Of a stretch of 64,000 bases of DNA, positions 1 to 14,434 are shown in pieces. The stretch comes from Metopolophium dirhodum (Eukaryota; Arthropoda; Insecta; Hemiptera; Aphididae), in contig NC_083560.1 of assembly GCF_019925205.1 (NCBI RefSeq), positions 126,887,062 through 126,951,061 on the forward strand, read 5' to 3'. The stretch's first letter is position 1; every line of letters begins with the position of its first letter. Both the position numbers and the translations under genes were made by a program. The notes beneath the pieces are model-generated. The model did not search any database, was not told the origin of the DNA, and saw nothing but the letters and a program-made list of their open reading frames with translations.

Positions 1-3000
1 TAGATACCATAGATTAATATGAATCACAGATTCGTGGTGTAAGTAATTTAAAATTAGTATGCACAACTATAATTCATTACAATAATTATTACCATTAAGT
101 GATACAACCAGATAGTATTAAGATTTGAGGTACCTATATGAATAGTGTTTTATTCTAATATGTGTTCAAGCACTTAAAACTATTATTGAAAACCGACCAT
201 TTAAATAAATTTGTCCACAATACGAAACACACATGCGTGTGCGTATAACAAATTCAAATAGATAATAATAATTATAGATATTATAGCAATTTAATGCATA
301 ACAAGTTAGCTGTTAAGGTTTGTACCTGATATATAATCACGCTCAAATTAAAATAAAAAAATTCATAATCGTTTTACAGCAAAATAATTATTTCATGTAT
401 ACTTACATTTTATTATTTTTAACTTATCGTTGCCATTATAATATGTTTATGTTTAAATTTAAAAATACGAAATTATATTTTTTTATTGCAAAACAATTTA
501 TTTTTTATTCAGAACATAACGCGAACTCCGCTTGAAATCGTCCGTCAAAAGGCCATAGGGTTTAAAAATATTTAAATATTTAATAAACGATCTCGACACA
601 ATCACGCGAGCAGCAGTGTGAGTAAGTCCAGAATAATAATTGCTCTCTTCTTTCTAAAGAAAGAAAAAATAAAAAAAATATGTTTATCTACGAATACATG
701 TTACACGGTTCGCCGATGAAAGGGGGAAATGTATTTTTCGAACAATAATTTCGTTATTACGCAACAATTAAAAGTGGTTATACTACACGACTAGACACCG
801 AACCACTGGACCACTAGTTGTAGGCATAAATCAACATATTTTTAAAGAATGCGCATAATATGCAAATACATCGAAACATCTTTAACTATCGTTTTTCTCG
901 GCATGATAAACGTTTAAAATAATATATTATAATTGTATCTTAAAGTTGACTTTATGCTACGGTGATCAATATTTTTCAGGATAATATTTTTAATGACTAT
1001 TACTACAAAATACTATAAGAACACATAATATATAAAAAAAAAACATCGGTTAAATTTGGAAAAACATATTTTACTAGTACCACATAAGAATTGAACTCTA
1101 ATGAAAATTTGGTGGTATTTTTCTTTCCAAAAATTAGCTACCTACCTATACTATACATATCTCTAAAATAAAACTTAAATAAGTAAAATAATTTTTAGAA
1201 GTGTTTTTTCATTAAAAATTAAAAACTGTACAAATTATTGAGTTATAATTACTATGTTATAGGCAGTTGATTTTTTTTTTCATCTGGTCTAGTTGACGAC
1301 TTGTTAAAGATTTTTTTTTGTAAATATATTTTCAAAAACTTTTAATACAATATTATGGTGACGACATATGCAAGATACCTACAATAATTGTCTACCATTC
1401 AACTGTTCAAATTTCAATTAATTTACACGCACCATTAATGTGGCAATATGGCCCTATATAATCGCTGTTGTCTCAAAATATATATAAAAAAAAATATACT
1501 ATAAATGTATAGTTTCAAGTTTCTACATAGGACGACGTGAAGATTGATACTATACGGCGCTCTCTTCATAAATAATAATAAAAACACAGAAGAGTCGTAA
1601 TATAGTCGTAATAACACTAAATATTATAATAAAATAACGTTAATTATAATCAAGGTCAAATCCGTCCAATGTCTTTTGAAATATTGTATAAAATAATGAT
1701 TCTAAACAATTTAATTGTTTCATCGCAATATATAGGTACCCAACTACCTAAGTAATTATAATATATTTATATTATATAATATATATTATAATGTACGACG
1801 TACGTATAAATATGGTATAGTTGGTGTAGTATAAGGTGATCAGATTTTATTATATTTTTGGTCAAAGGGGGACAGAAAAAAAACCATTTATATAGAAAAC
1901 AGTCGAATGTGTTGGCGTGAATGCTGGTATCACGGCGATTATATAATATTGACGTCCTCCGCAATATTAATTTGTTAATACTATATCTTTCTTTCTTTTA
2001 TTATTTTCTCATAATCCGTCCCGGTGTACAATTATAAGTGTCGGAAAAAAAGTGTTTCCTACAGTGGCCTGGCACAGTAGTAGATAATAATATATAAGGT
2101 AGAAAACATTTTTCGTCAACAAAATGTCCGTTATGCTTTGCCTACTTTCTGAAAACGGAACATAATATTATTAATGTCCCAACTCCCAAAGATTCCGATG
2201 GGCACAACGAGATAGAGAACCAAAAAATAGGACGTATGGTCAGTAAACACTTTAGTGTAGGATATTATACACAGTATGTTATAGAAATATAAAATATTGA
2301 CAATATTATTGTTCGGGGGCTAAGCCGAATTTATAAAACAACTTATCGGATTTATTTTAATAATTTTGATTTCTCATCAAAAGTTATTTACCCAACTCTG
2401 CGGCAATCGATCCTCGGCAACTTAAAGTTCAAGGAAAACCAAAATAATAATCATAATTATCGAGAACTTTGAGTCAACGAATAACATAATGACTTATGAG
2501 TTATGACGGCTTGAAGGGGATCGATAATTTCGTGTCATAAATTTTCGAGCTACCTACCACGACTGTCGACAGGTACCTTTAGGTATAATACCTATATATA
2601 TATATCAGTAATACATTATTATACATACCAGTGCATACCTAGCTTTAGTTATTGTAAGATATAACTAAACTATTTACGATGTTCCTACTAGTTATGTTTC
2701 CACTTACGTACCACTTACAAAGTTTGAACATTTGCATGTACCACTTGATCAAATAATCTTTATTTTTGCTTATCAAAACTGAATTAGTAATTTTACATGA
2801 ACGGAGTTTCGTTTTATTAGAAACTACCAATTTATGACAAATCAAGCATTTAATGCTCAAAAATAAAACAAAATATGTAATAATATTATTTACTTATACC
2901 ATTCCATTTTTTTTTTTTTATAAAGGGAGATTTCCTACGCGTACCAAATATGAGCTTCCCGCGTACCACAGGTTGAGAAACACTGGTATAGTATATACAT

Positions 3001-3999
3001 GCAAGTATGCAGCATATATTAGGTATGGTATATAGAACTTAGGACCATACAAGAATTTGATTTCGAAACTGTAAATCCTCATTATTTATTCTATTTATTA
3101 TAGCTACAAAAGTTCTAATGCATTTTATTTCATAGATATAAACAAAAGAGATTTCCCCACGTAATCTAGTGACATATTATATTACAACTGCACGAAGATG
3201 TTCTAGATACATATACATATAGCAAACTGTGATTTAGATATTATGAATAATATTATAGTAAGTATAGAAACATTATTAGGAATTTCGGAGATTCTCGTTC
3301 TTCCCACTCTCTGATGCGAAGGCCAACGAGACGAGACAAAGCGCCTATGAAAAATGTTAGCTTCGTAAAAAATATTCGGTCGTTGGGTAAGGTATTTACC
3401 GTGAGGTAAACGCCGTCGCGTGTATAACTGCCACATTTCCACAATTTAAGGTATAATGCGCAGTATATATAGTAAAATATATATTATACACAGCCTGTCA
3501 GCCACACGGGTACAATGCGTATAAACTATCGCTTAAACAACAGTAAACAACAAAACGAGTTAATTTTACTCGGGTTTGGGTACCTTTCGGGTCAGAAAAC
3601 GTACCCGATATTTGGACAGCCAAGGCCTGACAATGTTATTTTACAAAATAGATTATTAATATTATCTCGAAAATGTAAGATATTTCTTTGAATTTGAAAA
3701 GGCGTTAGTGGAAAGACGTGGATGCAGTAATTTCCACAGTAGTGGGAAAAGTTGTTTTGATGAATTTTCAAAATGTGGTGCACTTTTAACAAATCTATAG
3801 GCAGTGGACATTTTGCCTCAGTCCACCCAGGTCAAAGATGTTTTGACACAAATATTAACGATACAACTTCGAATTTTCTTACGTAGACGGTACGCGTATA
3901 ATACCGGCATCACGTATTCGAGTTTATAAGTAGGTACCTACACTATTCGTTAAAGCTCACTAGTTTAATAGTCTATATAAATGGGATACAATGATACAT
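1..3999. other. AT-rich intergenic DNA, no gene seen
   Basis: No reading frame here has splice partners or a recognisable domain; the short open frames are low-complexity and Tyr/Ile/Asn-rich, as expected from AT-rich noncoding DNA. The end at about 2930-2984 resembles the terminus of a hAT-type element (reading inward on the minus strand CAGTGTTTCTCAACCTGTGG), but I could not pair it with a second end. A slightly GC-richer patch at 3270-3440 has two overlapping open frames on the minus strand that match nothing I know. Confidence 0.6.
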
Positions 4000-4620
4000 A
4001 CAACGTACTAAAGTGTACACGTGTTCGTGTGTGTGTTTGAGTCTATAGGTGACCCGGGTGACCCAGTGTCTAAAAAACACTCCTGGGCGCGGGTGAGAGC
4101 GTAAAGTAAAATATAGTGAAAGATGTTTGATCAATCGGCGAAACGGTCGTCAAGGGTGCACGTCTGGGCTGGGGGAGTGAGAGCAGCGAAATGCGACCTG
4201 CAGTTTGATAGGTATACGCGTATAATGTGGTGTATTATATATATAGGTAGGTACCTAAGTATTAATAGCGTATTATCGTTTGCTGTTTCCTCTACCTCAG
4301 CCGCGTCGTGTTGTCATTATATATATTATATTATATATATATATATATATAGGTGTAGTATGCGCACTAATATATTATGCCGAAACTGTAATTTATACAC
4401 ACACATATATATATATATATATCATGTACATGTCATCAACCCTTCATCGTTGCAGTGTGCACGCGTAGGTAGGTATATTACCTGTAAATTGTATATATAT
4501 AACAATAATAATGTTTCAGTGTATTATTATACGAGCGATTTCGTAAAATAGGCGTTTTGTCGACGGGGTGGGTGATCCGGAAACTAGGGGATGCGTGCGT
4601 AACGAATTAGCAGCAAAAAA
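4000..4620 (+). other. GC-richer patch with TA/CA microsatellites; possible first exon
   Basis: This stretch is visibly richer in G and C than its surroundings. An ATG at 4123 opens about 30 codons (starting MFDQSAKRSS) and runs into AG|GTATACG near 4209, which could be a splice donor, so a short first coding exon is possible. No partner exon was found downstream. The longer open frame through 4551 is made of TA and CA dinucleotide repeats (4318-4350 and 4398-4422) and is not a convincing protein. It may instead be a promoter region. Confidence 0.25.
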
Positions 4621-6654
4621 ATAAAAAAAAAAAACAAACAAGCGGTATAATATACAATAATAAACGTCGCCGTCGTGTTTAATTAGAAAAAAACGATCGT
4701 GGTCGTGACCAAAGTAGGTAAACAGTATAGTAATATTTAAGGTATAATATTATAACCACGCGTTTGCCTATATTCTATAAGGCATAACAACCTGTGTAAT
4801 AACTAATAACCAGATATTGATATAGGCACAAGCTGTCTAATGAATGTACCTATATGTTTTTGTTTTTACAGGGTAGATATATGTAAGTATATCTATTGTA
4901 TATTTTTATTGTTTGGTTAAAAAAATAGCTAAGTATTTTAAACCAAAAGGAGACCAAACGATTTTTAGACATTGTATTTTGCATATTAAATTTTTTTCAA
5001 ATGTATTAGCCATTAAGTAGGCACTAGAATATTCTGATCTAACCAATTATTTTTATAATTTATTTACTATTTTGGGTAATATAAAATAATTATTGTATAT
5101 AAAATATTAGAATTTATAATTAGGTGTCTATCTATTGAATTGAAGGAAGTTGCTATGGATAGAGAGGAGTGGAGAAATATTTCATTAAAAAACCAATCTA
5201 CGGATTGAAAAAAAAAATCTATATTTATTTTTTTTTTTTTTGGTGGACACAACTGCATAATATTATGCATTCAAGACTTATAATAAGACTTCCATACCAT
5301 AATCCTCTGCCCCGTGTTAGCATTTATAACTTTATAATATGATAGGTAGGTACCTAAATAATAAGTACCTTAGAACATATTTTTTTCACGTGCACACAGT
5401 AATATTGAACGCATACGAGTAGATATAATTTATTTATTTAAGTATAATCTAGTATAATCTAAATATTAATAATATAATATAAACCTGTTCCGCACGCATT
5501 GTATGCCTTTTCGACCGTACGTTTGTTTAGAAATTCGTAGGTTGTGTAAACTGAATAGGTACCTATTTAAATATAATATATTGGCCCACACACATATTTT
5601 AAATAAAATCTTTACGATACAAGTGCATAATACCAACTTGAATTTCAAAGACAAAATAATACAATTTGATATCAGTCATATTATATTATATCATATAATA
5701 TGTAGCTAATATAAATATTTGTATATTTCAGTGTAACCGTTTTGTTTTCGTTTAAATTGATCCGTGGAACGATAAATGGATGAAAAAACATTGGAAAAAT
5801 CCAAAATATCCAGTTGCCATACACTAACACCATCTCCAGCACAAAAATAGTTAAAATTAAAAGCATTTTAATTTTCCGAGGTTTTCATTGATGAATCATG
5901 AATAGACAATTTAACGTATTTTTCATGTTCGTACATTTGATATAATAAATAAAAAAATAACACTAAAATATAATATTATGTTATATCTTATATTATATAT
6001 GTATATACCTATATAACAACATAATAACAAAACATGTTTTATAACATAATAGTATTAAATGCATCTTAGGAAAACATTAAATACAATTTAACGCATAAAC
6101 TTTTATATTATAAGTTTATATTAAATAAAATGCAAATGCTACAATTTTCTAGCCCATTATTATGTCATATTGTCACCGGAAACTTTCACTGTGTTTATTT
6201 ACGTACCTACAAATATTTCAACTCGTTTAATAAAAAATCAAATATAACTATAGGTAGGTTATTATAGGTAACCTTATTATAGTAATGCATTGACCCTTTA
6301 TAAGAATAAAACATTATTCATATAAGTATTAAAAGAAAAACATCCAAATGCCCAAAATCAATTTAATAGCATTCATTTACTTTAAAAACGTGAAAGTATG
6401 GCTTTTTAAACAGGCATAAATTACTCAAAAAGAGTCAATATATTTTGAAAATATAATCTTTCTCAGAAAATTATAATGTAAACATTTGTGAAAATGTCTT
6501 CGGCTATTTGTTTTTAAATTACAACGAAATATCAAAAATCGATTGATGAGAATAGATTCGTTAATTTACAGGGGTTATACGCTCATACAAAATGAATGTT
6601 ACATAATATTGCAGTAAACTTTTATTTTTGTTAAAGATAGAAAAAATAATAAAA
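4621..6654. other. AT-rich intergenic DNA
   Basis: No gene, RNA or clear element end was recognised. TAGGTACCTA-like simple motifs and homopolymer runs are scattered through it. Confidence 0.6.
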
Positions 6655-8240
6655 AGGATTTCGCTCTGCTGTACAGTAGGTTATAAGTGAGTCACTGTAT
6701 AATGGATGGTATTAAATTTGAATTCAATGATTTAATGTCATTGCATATGAAAAACGGATCTGAGCGGTGGCGGTTTGCCAGTGCGTGGATATTTAATATT
6801 ATATTTATATTGTTATTGCTTATTATTAATACGGTAGCCGGTAAGTTTAATTAATATTATAAAATTATAACAAAATAACTAAAATCATTTTTGTTGGTTA
6901 TTTAATATGTAATTTCCTCCAAATTTTAACATAAAATGTCTATAAAAAAATCAGTGTTTTTATATTTTTGAGATTTTTTGGTTACAGAATAACCTACTTA
7001 CGTGAAACCTTGTTGCAAGTTTTCAATCCTTAGCTATAAAAGTTAAATATTTTATTTTATAAATTTAATTATATTTTTAACTACAAAATCATTTTTTAAT
7101 TTTAAATTTGATAAATGTTGTCAAAAATCGATCCTTAAATGCTTATAAAAAAAATGGTGTTATGTATTTTTCAACTGCTATTTAATAAATATATCAAGAG
7201 CCTTGCATAAAATGTTGACTCTTTTTTGACCAACAAATAAAATTTTATTGATAGATATTTATAGAAAAAAAAAACTAAAAAATTGAAGTTTGTAATTTGA
7301 AATTGTCAGTAAAAAGATCAAAACAAGTCAAAATATTTCGAATATTTTATTTAGTATAGGAATTAATAAAATAAACATATGATATAAATCTCAAGTGTCT
7401 ACAATTATTCGTTTTTGAATTACAACAAAATAACAAAATCGCTACACGAGAAATCGAGTGAATATCCAATGTTGTAAAAATTTGAACTTCAAACGCTCAT
7501 AAAAATTTAATTTGACTTTCTTATAGAAATTATTTTGTTGCTAAAGGTAGATAACCTTATAAGGAATCTTGTATTACATTTTCAAATCTTAGATTCAAAA
7601 AGAAAAATTTTTAGAAATTTCTAACTCAAAATAATCTGCACATTTTCGTAATTTTTACGCCTTTTGTCAAAATTCGAACTTTTAATGATTTAAAAAAAAA
7701 AATTGTGACTATGGATTTTTAATATTTTCAGATGTCATAGTAACAATATATTAAGAGCCTTGAATTAAATTGTCAAGCTTTTTTACCCAACAAATAAAAT
7801 TTTATTGACATCCATAGAAACAAAAACTAAAAAAATATGAAACTGAAAATGTCCATAAACAGTTCAAAACAAATTTAAATATTTTGAAAATTGTATCGTG
7901 TATAGAAAATGCTAATATAAGCAATCAGTGAAAATTTCAATTATCCACGGTTATGTGTCTTAGAGTTGCACCAAAAACCAAAATGTATTTTGTCAAAAAC
8001 CGATTTTTCAATTTTTCTTTAATATTTTTATTTTGTTTTTCCTTGCGCTTTTGAAAACTTTGAGGAATTTGACCCCTTAAAGTACCAATACTTGATTCAT
8101 TCTTTTATCAGAAAAGATACTTTTGAAGAATATCTAAACATTTTGACTGACCTACAAGGGGATGAGAGACACAAAAAATTAAAAAAAACACACATCATTG
8201 TAAAATCAATGCATTCATCGCTCTACTCAGAATCTAAAAA
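6655..8240 (-). repeat. R1 repeat, copy A
   Basis: The copy runs right to left. It opens with the family's outer motif (TCGCTCTGCTGTACAGTAGG at 6660), then the conserved block reading AAATTTGAATTCAATGA and a GGATCTGAGCGG variant of the inner motif near 6757. It closes with ATGCATTCATCG, CTCAGAATCTAA at 8209-8237. The body is made of recurring modules with long A/T runs and phrases such as AACAAATAAAATTTTATTGA. No coding capacity is seen, so the copy is non-autonomous. Confidence 0.8.
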
Positions 8241-8370
8241 ATAAGAAAAACCAATCAGCTATATACACATTTTTAAATACTAAAATAGGCACGTGATATT
8301 TATTATGTCTGTGATTGCCTAATACTCCAGTATGGCAGTACATAATAGCATTAACTAATAACTACCTACA

Positions 8371-8482
8371 CTCATTGGGGTACAAAATATTCTGCGCAAA
8401 TTTACTAGCGATCCAGGCGCCGGCGTTTAGGTAACACCAGGGTCGCTAATAAATTCCCGCAGAATATTTTGTACCTCAGTGA
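8371..8482. mobile_element. Short hairpin (foldback) element
   Basis: Two arms of about 43 bases (8371-8414 and 8440-8482) are inverted copies of each other. Both contain GTACAAAATATTCTGCG and the TAGCGA block, and a GC-rich loop of about 25 bases separates them. The downstream flank reads TATTTATAATCAATGA, which recurs next to another hairpin at 43517-43687. This is probably a small MITE; the superfamily is not determined. Confidence 0.7.
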
Positions 8483-8737
8483 GCGATCTACAGTATTTAT
8501 AATCAATGACAAAAGTATAATATACTTATTATATAGGTCAGGTGCCCATTGAACTTGTAGCTTGTTATAAGTACTCGGAAATGGAAATGGAAATGGCATA
8601 TGATAATATACGGTCTATTTATTTTATCAGAAATATTCAATAGCAACATTACTTTTCTTCCATATTATTGTTTGCCAATGGAGCTTTTCAGACCATCCAC
8701 TAAAAAATATGTAGGTACTTTAATTATATCCTAAATT

Positions 8738-10165
8738 TTAGATTCTGAGCGAAGCGATGAATGTATTGGTTCTACAATGATGTGTGTTTTTTTTTTTATT
8801 TTTTTTTTATTTTTGTGTCTGTCATCACCTTTTAGGACAGTAAAAGTGCTTGGATTTTCTTCAATAGTAACTTTTCTGATAGGAAAGTGAATCTAGTTGG
8901 TACTTTGGGGGGTCAAAAGTAAAAATTTCCCAGTAGTTTTCACAAGCGATGTGAAAAACAAAAGAAAAATTAAGGAAAAACGGGAATTTTTACGCAAAAT
9001 CTGTTTTCGAGAAAATCGATTTTGGTTTTTGGTGTAACTCTAAAACAAATGACCGTAGGGACATGAAATTTTGACTGAATGTTTATATTAGCATTTTCTA
9101 TACACCATAAAATTTACAAAATATTTTGACTCTTTTTGAGCTGTTTACGGCCATTGTCAGTTTTCAATTTTTTTAGTTTTTTTTTCTATAAATATCAATA
9201 AAATTTTATCTGTTGAGTAAAAAAGCTTGAAAATTTAATAGAAGGCTCCTAGGTTATTGTTTCAAAGGCAGATGAAAAAAATTAAAAATCCTTAATCACA
9301 GTTTTTATTTATAAGCATTTAAAGTTCAAATTTTGACAAAATACGGAAAAATCACGAAAAATAGCAAATTATTTTGAGTTGAGAATTCATAAAAATTTTT
9401 CTTTTTAAATCTAAGATTTGAAAATGTAATATAGAAAGAAGTTTCTAAGTTTCTAGAAGAAACTTAAATTAAATTTTTATGAGCGTCTGAAATTTATATT
9501 TTTACAACATTTGATATTTACTCGATTTCTCATGTAACAATTTTCTTATTTTATTGTAATTAAAAAACGAATGACTGTAGATACTTGAAATTTTGACTGA
9601 ATGTTTATATTAGCATTTTCTTTACACCATAAAATTTATAAAATATTTTGACTCTTTTTGAGCTGTTTACGGCCATTGTCAGTTTTCAATTTCTTTAGTT
9701 TTTTTTTCTATAAATATCAATAAAATTTTATTTGCTGGGTAAAAAAGCGTGAAAATTTAATATAAGGCTCCTGATATATCGTTCTAATAGCAGTTGAAAA
9801 ATATTTAAAATACATAGGCACAATTTTTTTTTATAAGCATTTAAAGTTCAAATGTTGACAACATTTATCAAATTTATAATTTATAAATTATTTTGTGGTT
9901 AAAAATTTATAAATTTATAAATTTTATGGCTAAGGATTGAAAATTTAAAACAAGGCTCCACGTAAATAGGTTATATATAAATTACTTTATTCACAATAAT
10001 ATCATCAAATATACTTGGTAAAATCATAGGCTGACTGACCGTTTTCGCTCAGAATCGTTTTTCTTATACAATGATATTATATCATTGAATTCAAATTTAA
10101 CACCATCCATTACAGTGACCCACTTGTAACCTACTGTACAGCAGAGCGACATCCACTTACCCACC
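8738..10165 (+). repeat. R1 repeat, copy B (reference copy)
   Basis: This is the cleanest two-ended copy. The left end is TTTTAGATTCTGAGCGAAGC. Near the right end is CGCTCAGAATCG, an inverted partial match to the left, followed by about 130 bp ending with CTGTACAGCAGAGCGACATC and CACTTACCCACC. Inside, a module repeats in tandem: the phrase GACTGAATGTTTATATTAGC starts at 9073 and again at 9595, a period of about 522 bp. No transposase frame is present. The element class is undetermined. Confidence 0.85.
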
Positions 10166-13100
10166 TTTTTTTTTTTAATGTCACATGCGTTACTAACACT
10201 GGAAGGACTGACAATTATTAATATAATAATATTGCTCCTATTAAGCTATAATAATATAATATTGTCGTGCAATATTATATTATAATGTTATATGCCCAGG
10301 CCCTGCCCATCCGTTTTTACAATGTATAAAATGGAAAATAAAATTTCCTTAAAATACGCCATAACTAATAAACTCTAAAATGTGTGCGTGTGTAATACTT
10401 CATTAATCTATTTTTTATATAGGTAGGTAGATGGGTAGGTAGGTACATAACACGCCATGCTATTGAAAAAATAAGCATCTACGTAATTTTGGTCGAAAAC
10501 AAAATACAGTTACATGTATTAAAAAAACCCAACGTACCTACAGGCTACGACCTTCCTAGTCTGAATAATCGAATACTTATTGAAATACAGTATTAAATAC
10601 ATATATTATATTTTTAAATTGTATTGCATTGATTTGAATCATTATTATATTATGTAATAAATTTAAATAGGCATAATATTTTACAAACTTTTTTCAGTGG
10701 GTACCTATACCCACCCAATTTACTATTACACTGCAGTAGAATTAAATCACGTATAACTTATAAGTACCTAGTACTTATAGGTAACTTACCTAGCTATTTA
10801 TTATAAATTCAATTTAAGTTTAGGTTAATAGGTTATATACTTGGCTAGTTAATAACTTGATACTTGATAGTTTTTTTTTTTTTTGTACAAACCTGGTAAG
10901 CAGTCTTGTAAAAGATACTTTTTTAAAAATATTATTCAAATACAGACACGGATAATTGTTTAAAATACGTATTTGTGTACCTACTTATAAATTATTTGAA
11001 TACTTTTACTCAAGTAGGTACTTTACAAGATTGCTAGTAAGTATAGTATTCAAAATGATATTATTTGCGTTACGTCCAATTCGTCAACATAATATTATAA
11101 TATTACGTATTATACAACGGGTACATAACAATAATACTGTGGATTCGGCTCATAATATATTATATTGTATTACAATTTTGTCCCAGTCAATAAATTCGTA
11201 ACTTTTAAATGGCCTGATTAAAATATTTAATTATAGGCAGTGTATTGGGAATAGATAACTAATATTTTTTTTTTTTATATATAGGCACCTACACATTAAT
11301 AATAATTATTAAATATATTGTTTTGTTCAGTCGCAACGAGTTTACGACTAATAATAATATATCATTTTAAAACACTTCTTGTTTGATCTTTGTGATACAA
11401 ATTCAATCGTTACCTGTAGTTGGATGTAGGTACTCGTTGGTGACGAGAACGGCATCACAATATTATATAAAATCAGTCGTATCCAAATTCGTCGAATTTA
11501 TATTTAAATTTCACTTAAGTTGCCTATCCAGCTCCTTACTTTAATTATGTAAAAACAAATTATTTGAAACCCATGCTATTAAGTATAACCTAACCAATTA
11601 CCACCCCTAAATACGGTATCCATCGAGAACCCCCCATCCACTCCCCCCCCCTAAATCAACCCTGCCCAGCGCCCACAAGTGCACTCGCCATATTCACTTT
11701 CACGATTACATAATATAGATATAGTCATAAATATAATATAATATAATATATCTTTATTAAATAACAAAAAGAATAATAATTTGTAATACAAAATAAGAAT
11801 GGCTCAAATAACCAATCTATAATGAAATTTACAGTCTCCTGAAATTTCATATTACCTATGTTAGCATATTACCTGTATTCTAATTTCTAATCTTTAGTAT
11901 TTGGTACCAGGTAAATAAATTGGTACTAGGTAATGATTCATATTACCTACCTATAATATACCTATACATGGGAAATAGGTAAGGTACCTACTAATTATTA
12001 AGTTAATTCTTTCTTGATTTTTACCTTGACCAAGGTGGATAATTTTCTAATTAACTTAATGACTTAAAAGTACCTACCCATTGTAATAACTTAGCTTATT
12101 CCAGTTGATATGAAATAAAATACATTAAAGTTAAAACCCTGTTTGTAGCATTAACTTTTGTTTTTTTTGTTTTATTGTTTAATCAAGCTGTGTACAATTT
12201 TTTAAAATAGATATTCCTTATTTGAATAAATTTGTTCACACTAACATAATATGAAGGAATAGCCAATAAGATGCAGTTTAAACAAAATGTTTGATTATTA
12301 GGTACCTATAGGTAGTTGAAAAATTTGAAAGTTGCATTATTAATGTGACCCAGGTGGTAATTTAAAAAGAGTGAACTTATTTTTAACTGAGATGAATCAA
12401 TATTTTTCTCCATATTGCTTAATTTTTTTAGAGTAAAATATATTTTATGTTAATACTATTAATTAATAACTTAAAATTCTGCTTGTAAGGAGTTCTGTAT
12501 AGGCAATATTTAGACTAAATATTATATAATATTGGCTAAATTGTATTGATCAATCTTCATTTTATAATGCCATTAACCCCGATGATGTGATTTTCGTATT
12601 GAAACTGATTTTAACATCTTAGTAAGTTAACTTCCGATGCTACAAAAACATTTTCCATTTATTTATCGGAAGAAGCGTAATCAATGTTGAATAACTTGTA
12701 GATCTTTACAATATTTTGAGTAGAATTGTATTAAGTTTAAGTCTGAATTTGTTAAATTTCGTAGTAGTTTCTAATGAAGACAAGATAAGGAATCTAAACC
12801 TGATTTCAACATTGTTATCACGTTATTAGATGGATCAGTTGAAATAAAAAAGTTTTTTAGCAAGAAAAATGGGCGGTTTTAAATCTTCTTAACTTGCACA
12901 CCTTTGCATATAATTTTGTGGGCTCAGAACCAATAGAACCATTTTAAATTTATAGGTATACAATATACAGGTTCAGTTATCAATGGTTTATAATTCATGC
13001 TCATAAATAATGATTTAAGCCCATTATTTAAAGAGTTTTCCCGAACTGAAAGGCTCTAAATTATTACAAATGACAAATTTCTTAATTAGGAGTAATCTAA

Positions 13101-14137
13101 ATAGAACATTTCTATTCTTAACTTTAGATGTTCAAAGTATTTGTTCTAAAAAAAGGTTCTATCGGTAATCTATCTATTTGTAGAAATATAAATATTTTTT
13201 TTGTTTAGTTTGATACATGTTCACAAATAGATACTTCAACTTATTTATAAATATTTAATAATCACATAATTTAATAGGTTCAATAATTGCAAAATATGTC
13301 ACATATTATAATATAGTAACTTATTAATTATTAATTATGTCAAGATAAATTCAGCTAGGTATTTTATACATTTTAGCTACTCTGATTGCCAATTATTTTA
13401 TGAAATCATATTATAAATAATTCTTAGGAATGTTATAAAATATTATTTTAGTAACAAAATTTAAAATAGTAAAATATGAAAATATTGGTCATTAAAATAA
13501 AACCATTCTAGAAGAAAAATATGAAGAAAAAATATTTTTTAAATGTTTAAAAATGATTTAGATACAAGTGTTCAAATACTTAACATAACTGCTAATCAAA
13601 TAAAATATGGTATTTTTAAAGTACAAGAAAAAAAGAATTATTCAAAGGATATAATACATTTTCTATATACGGTAATATTAATGATAACATAATATTATAA
13701 TGGTTAGTAAAAAATGTATAAACTTAATGTATTTTAGGTAATTTATGAAATAATATTTGAGTTATTCATTCAGCTCGAGTATTTAAATTAACTTAAATAA
13801 AAGTACACTATTTTAAACATTATAGTAAAAATTAAATAGCAAATGCCTATATACACATCTTTATTTATACCTATAAAATCTGATAATTTATAAAAAAATT
13901 ATACAGTTTGGTAAATAATTAAATTAATTTAGTTATAGCTAAGTCATACACATTTTTTAATAATTTTTTTTTAGCTCATAAATGCATACATAGTTAAGTA
14001 ATCTTAAAGACATAAATATAATGTCTCTGATAATTAGATAATTTGTATTAATTAATATTGTTTTGTTAATTATATTAGTATAATGTACAGTCAATATCAC
14101 CTTTAACAACCATCAATGCACCTTTTAAAGTATGTCA
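10166..14137. other. AT-rich intergenic DNA
   Basis: I see no gene here. A C-run at 11643-11652 and dense TAATAT palindromes at 10210-10290 are the only notable structures. The open frame at 10956-11201 has no domain, splice sites or composition bias suggesting coding. Confidence 0.6.
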
Positions 14138-14145
14138 TTATAGCT

Positions 14146-14426
14146 CAGTGGTTTTAAACTCAAATTACTAATGGGCCATACATTTGTACGTCAAAGGTTT
14201 GCGGGAAAACTCCATTTTACAGTAAATACAAAATAAATGAAGTTTGTGCTAATACTGATTATAACTACTTATTATAATGTAATTGCGTTTAATATTAAGT
14301 ACAATAAAAATTTACATATTAATTTATTGTTTAATAATTAATTATTTTTATTCAAAAATAAATTTAAAAATGTATAAGAAATAAAATGTTTATGCATGTT
14401 GGCAGACTACATGTTTGAAACCACTG
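14146..14426. mobile_element. hAT-type MITE with perfect 8-bp target duplication
   Basis: Inverted ends CAGTGGTTTTAAAC (left) and the complement of GTTTGAAACCACTG (right) bound a 281-bp element. TTATAGCT occurs directly outside both ends, at 14138-14145 and 14427-14434. The 8-bp duplication and the CAGTGGTT start are typical of hAT elements. The interior has no open frame, so it was mobilised by an enzyme supplied elsewhere. Confidence 0.9.
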
Positions 14427-14434
14427 TTATAGCT

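Noticed and set aside
2930..2984. hAT-type element end reading CAGTGTTTCTCAACCTGTGG
   Set aside because: No inverted partner or matching 8-bp target duplication could be found upstream, so no element was called.
3203..3444. Two overlapping minus-strand frames of 63 and 79 codons
   Set aside because: No domain, no splice partner and no reason to prefer either frame.
4123..4551. 142-codon plus-strand open frame
   Set aside because: Most of it translates TA and CA dinucleotide repeats; only the first 30 codons look non-repetitive, so it is not called as a gene.
8738..10165. R1 as a Helitron
   Set aside because: One end could be read as ...AATCTAA, but the other does not start with TC and no clear 3' hairpin was seen, so the class is left open.
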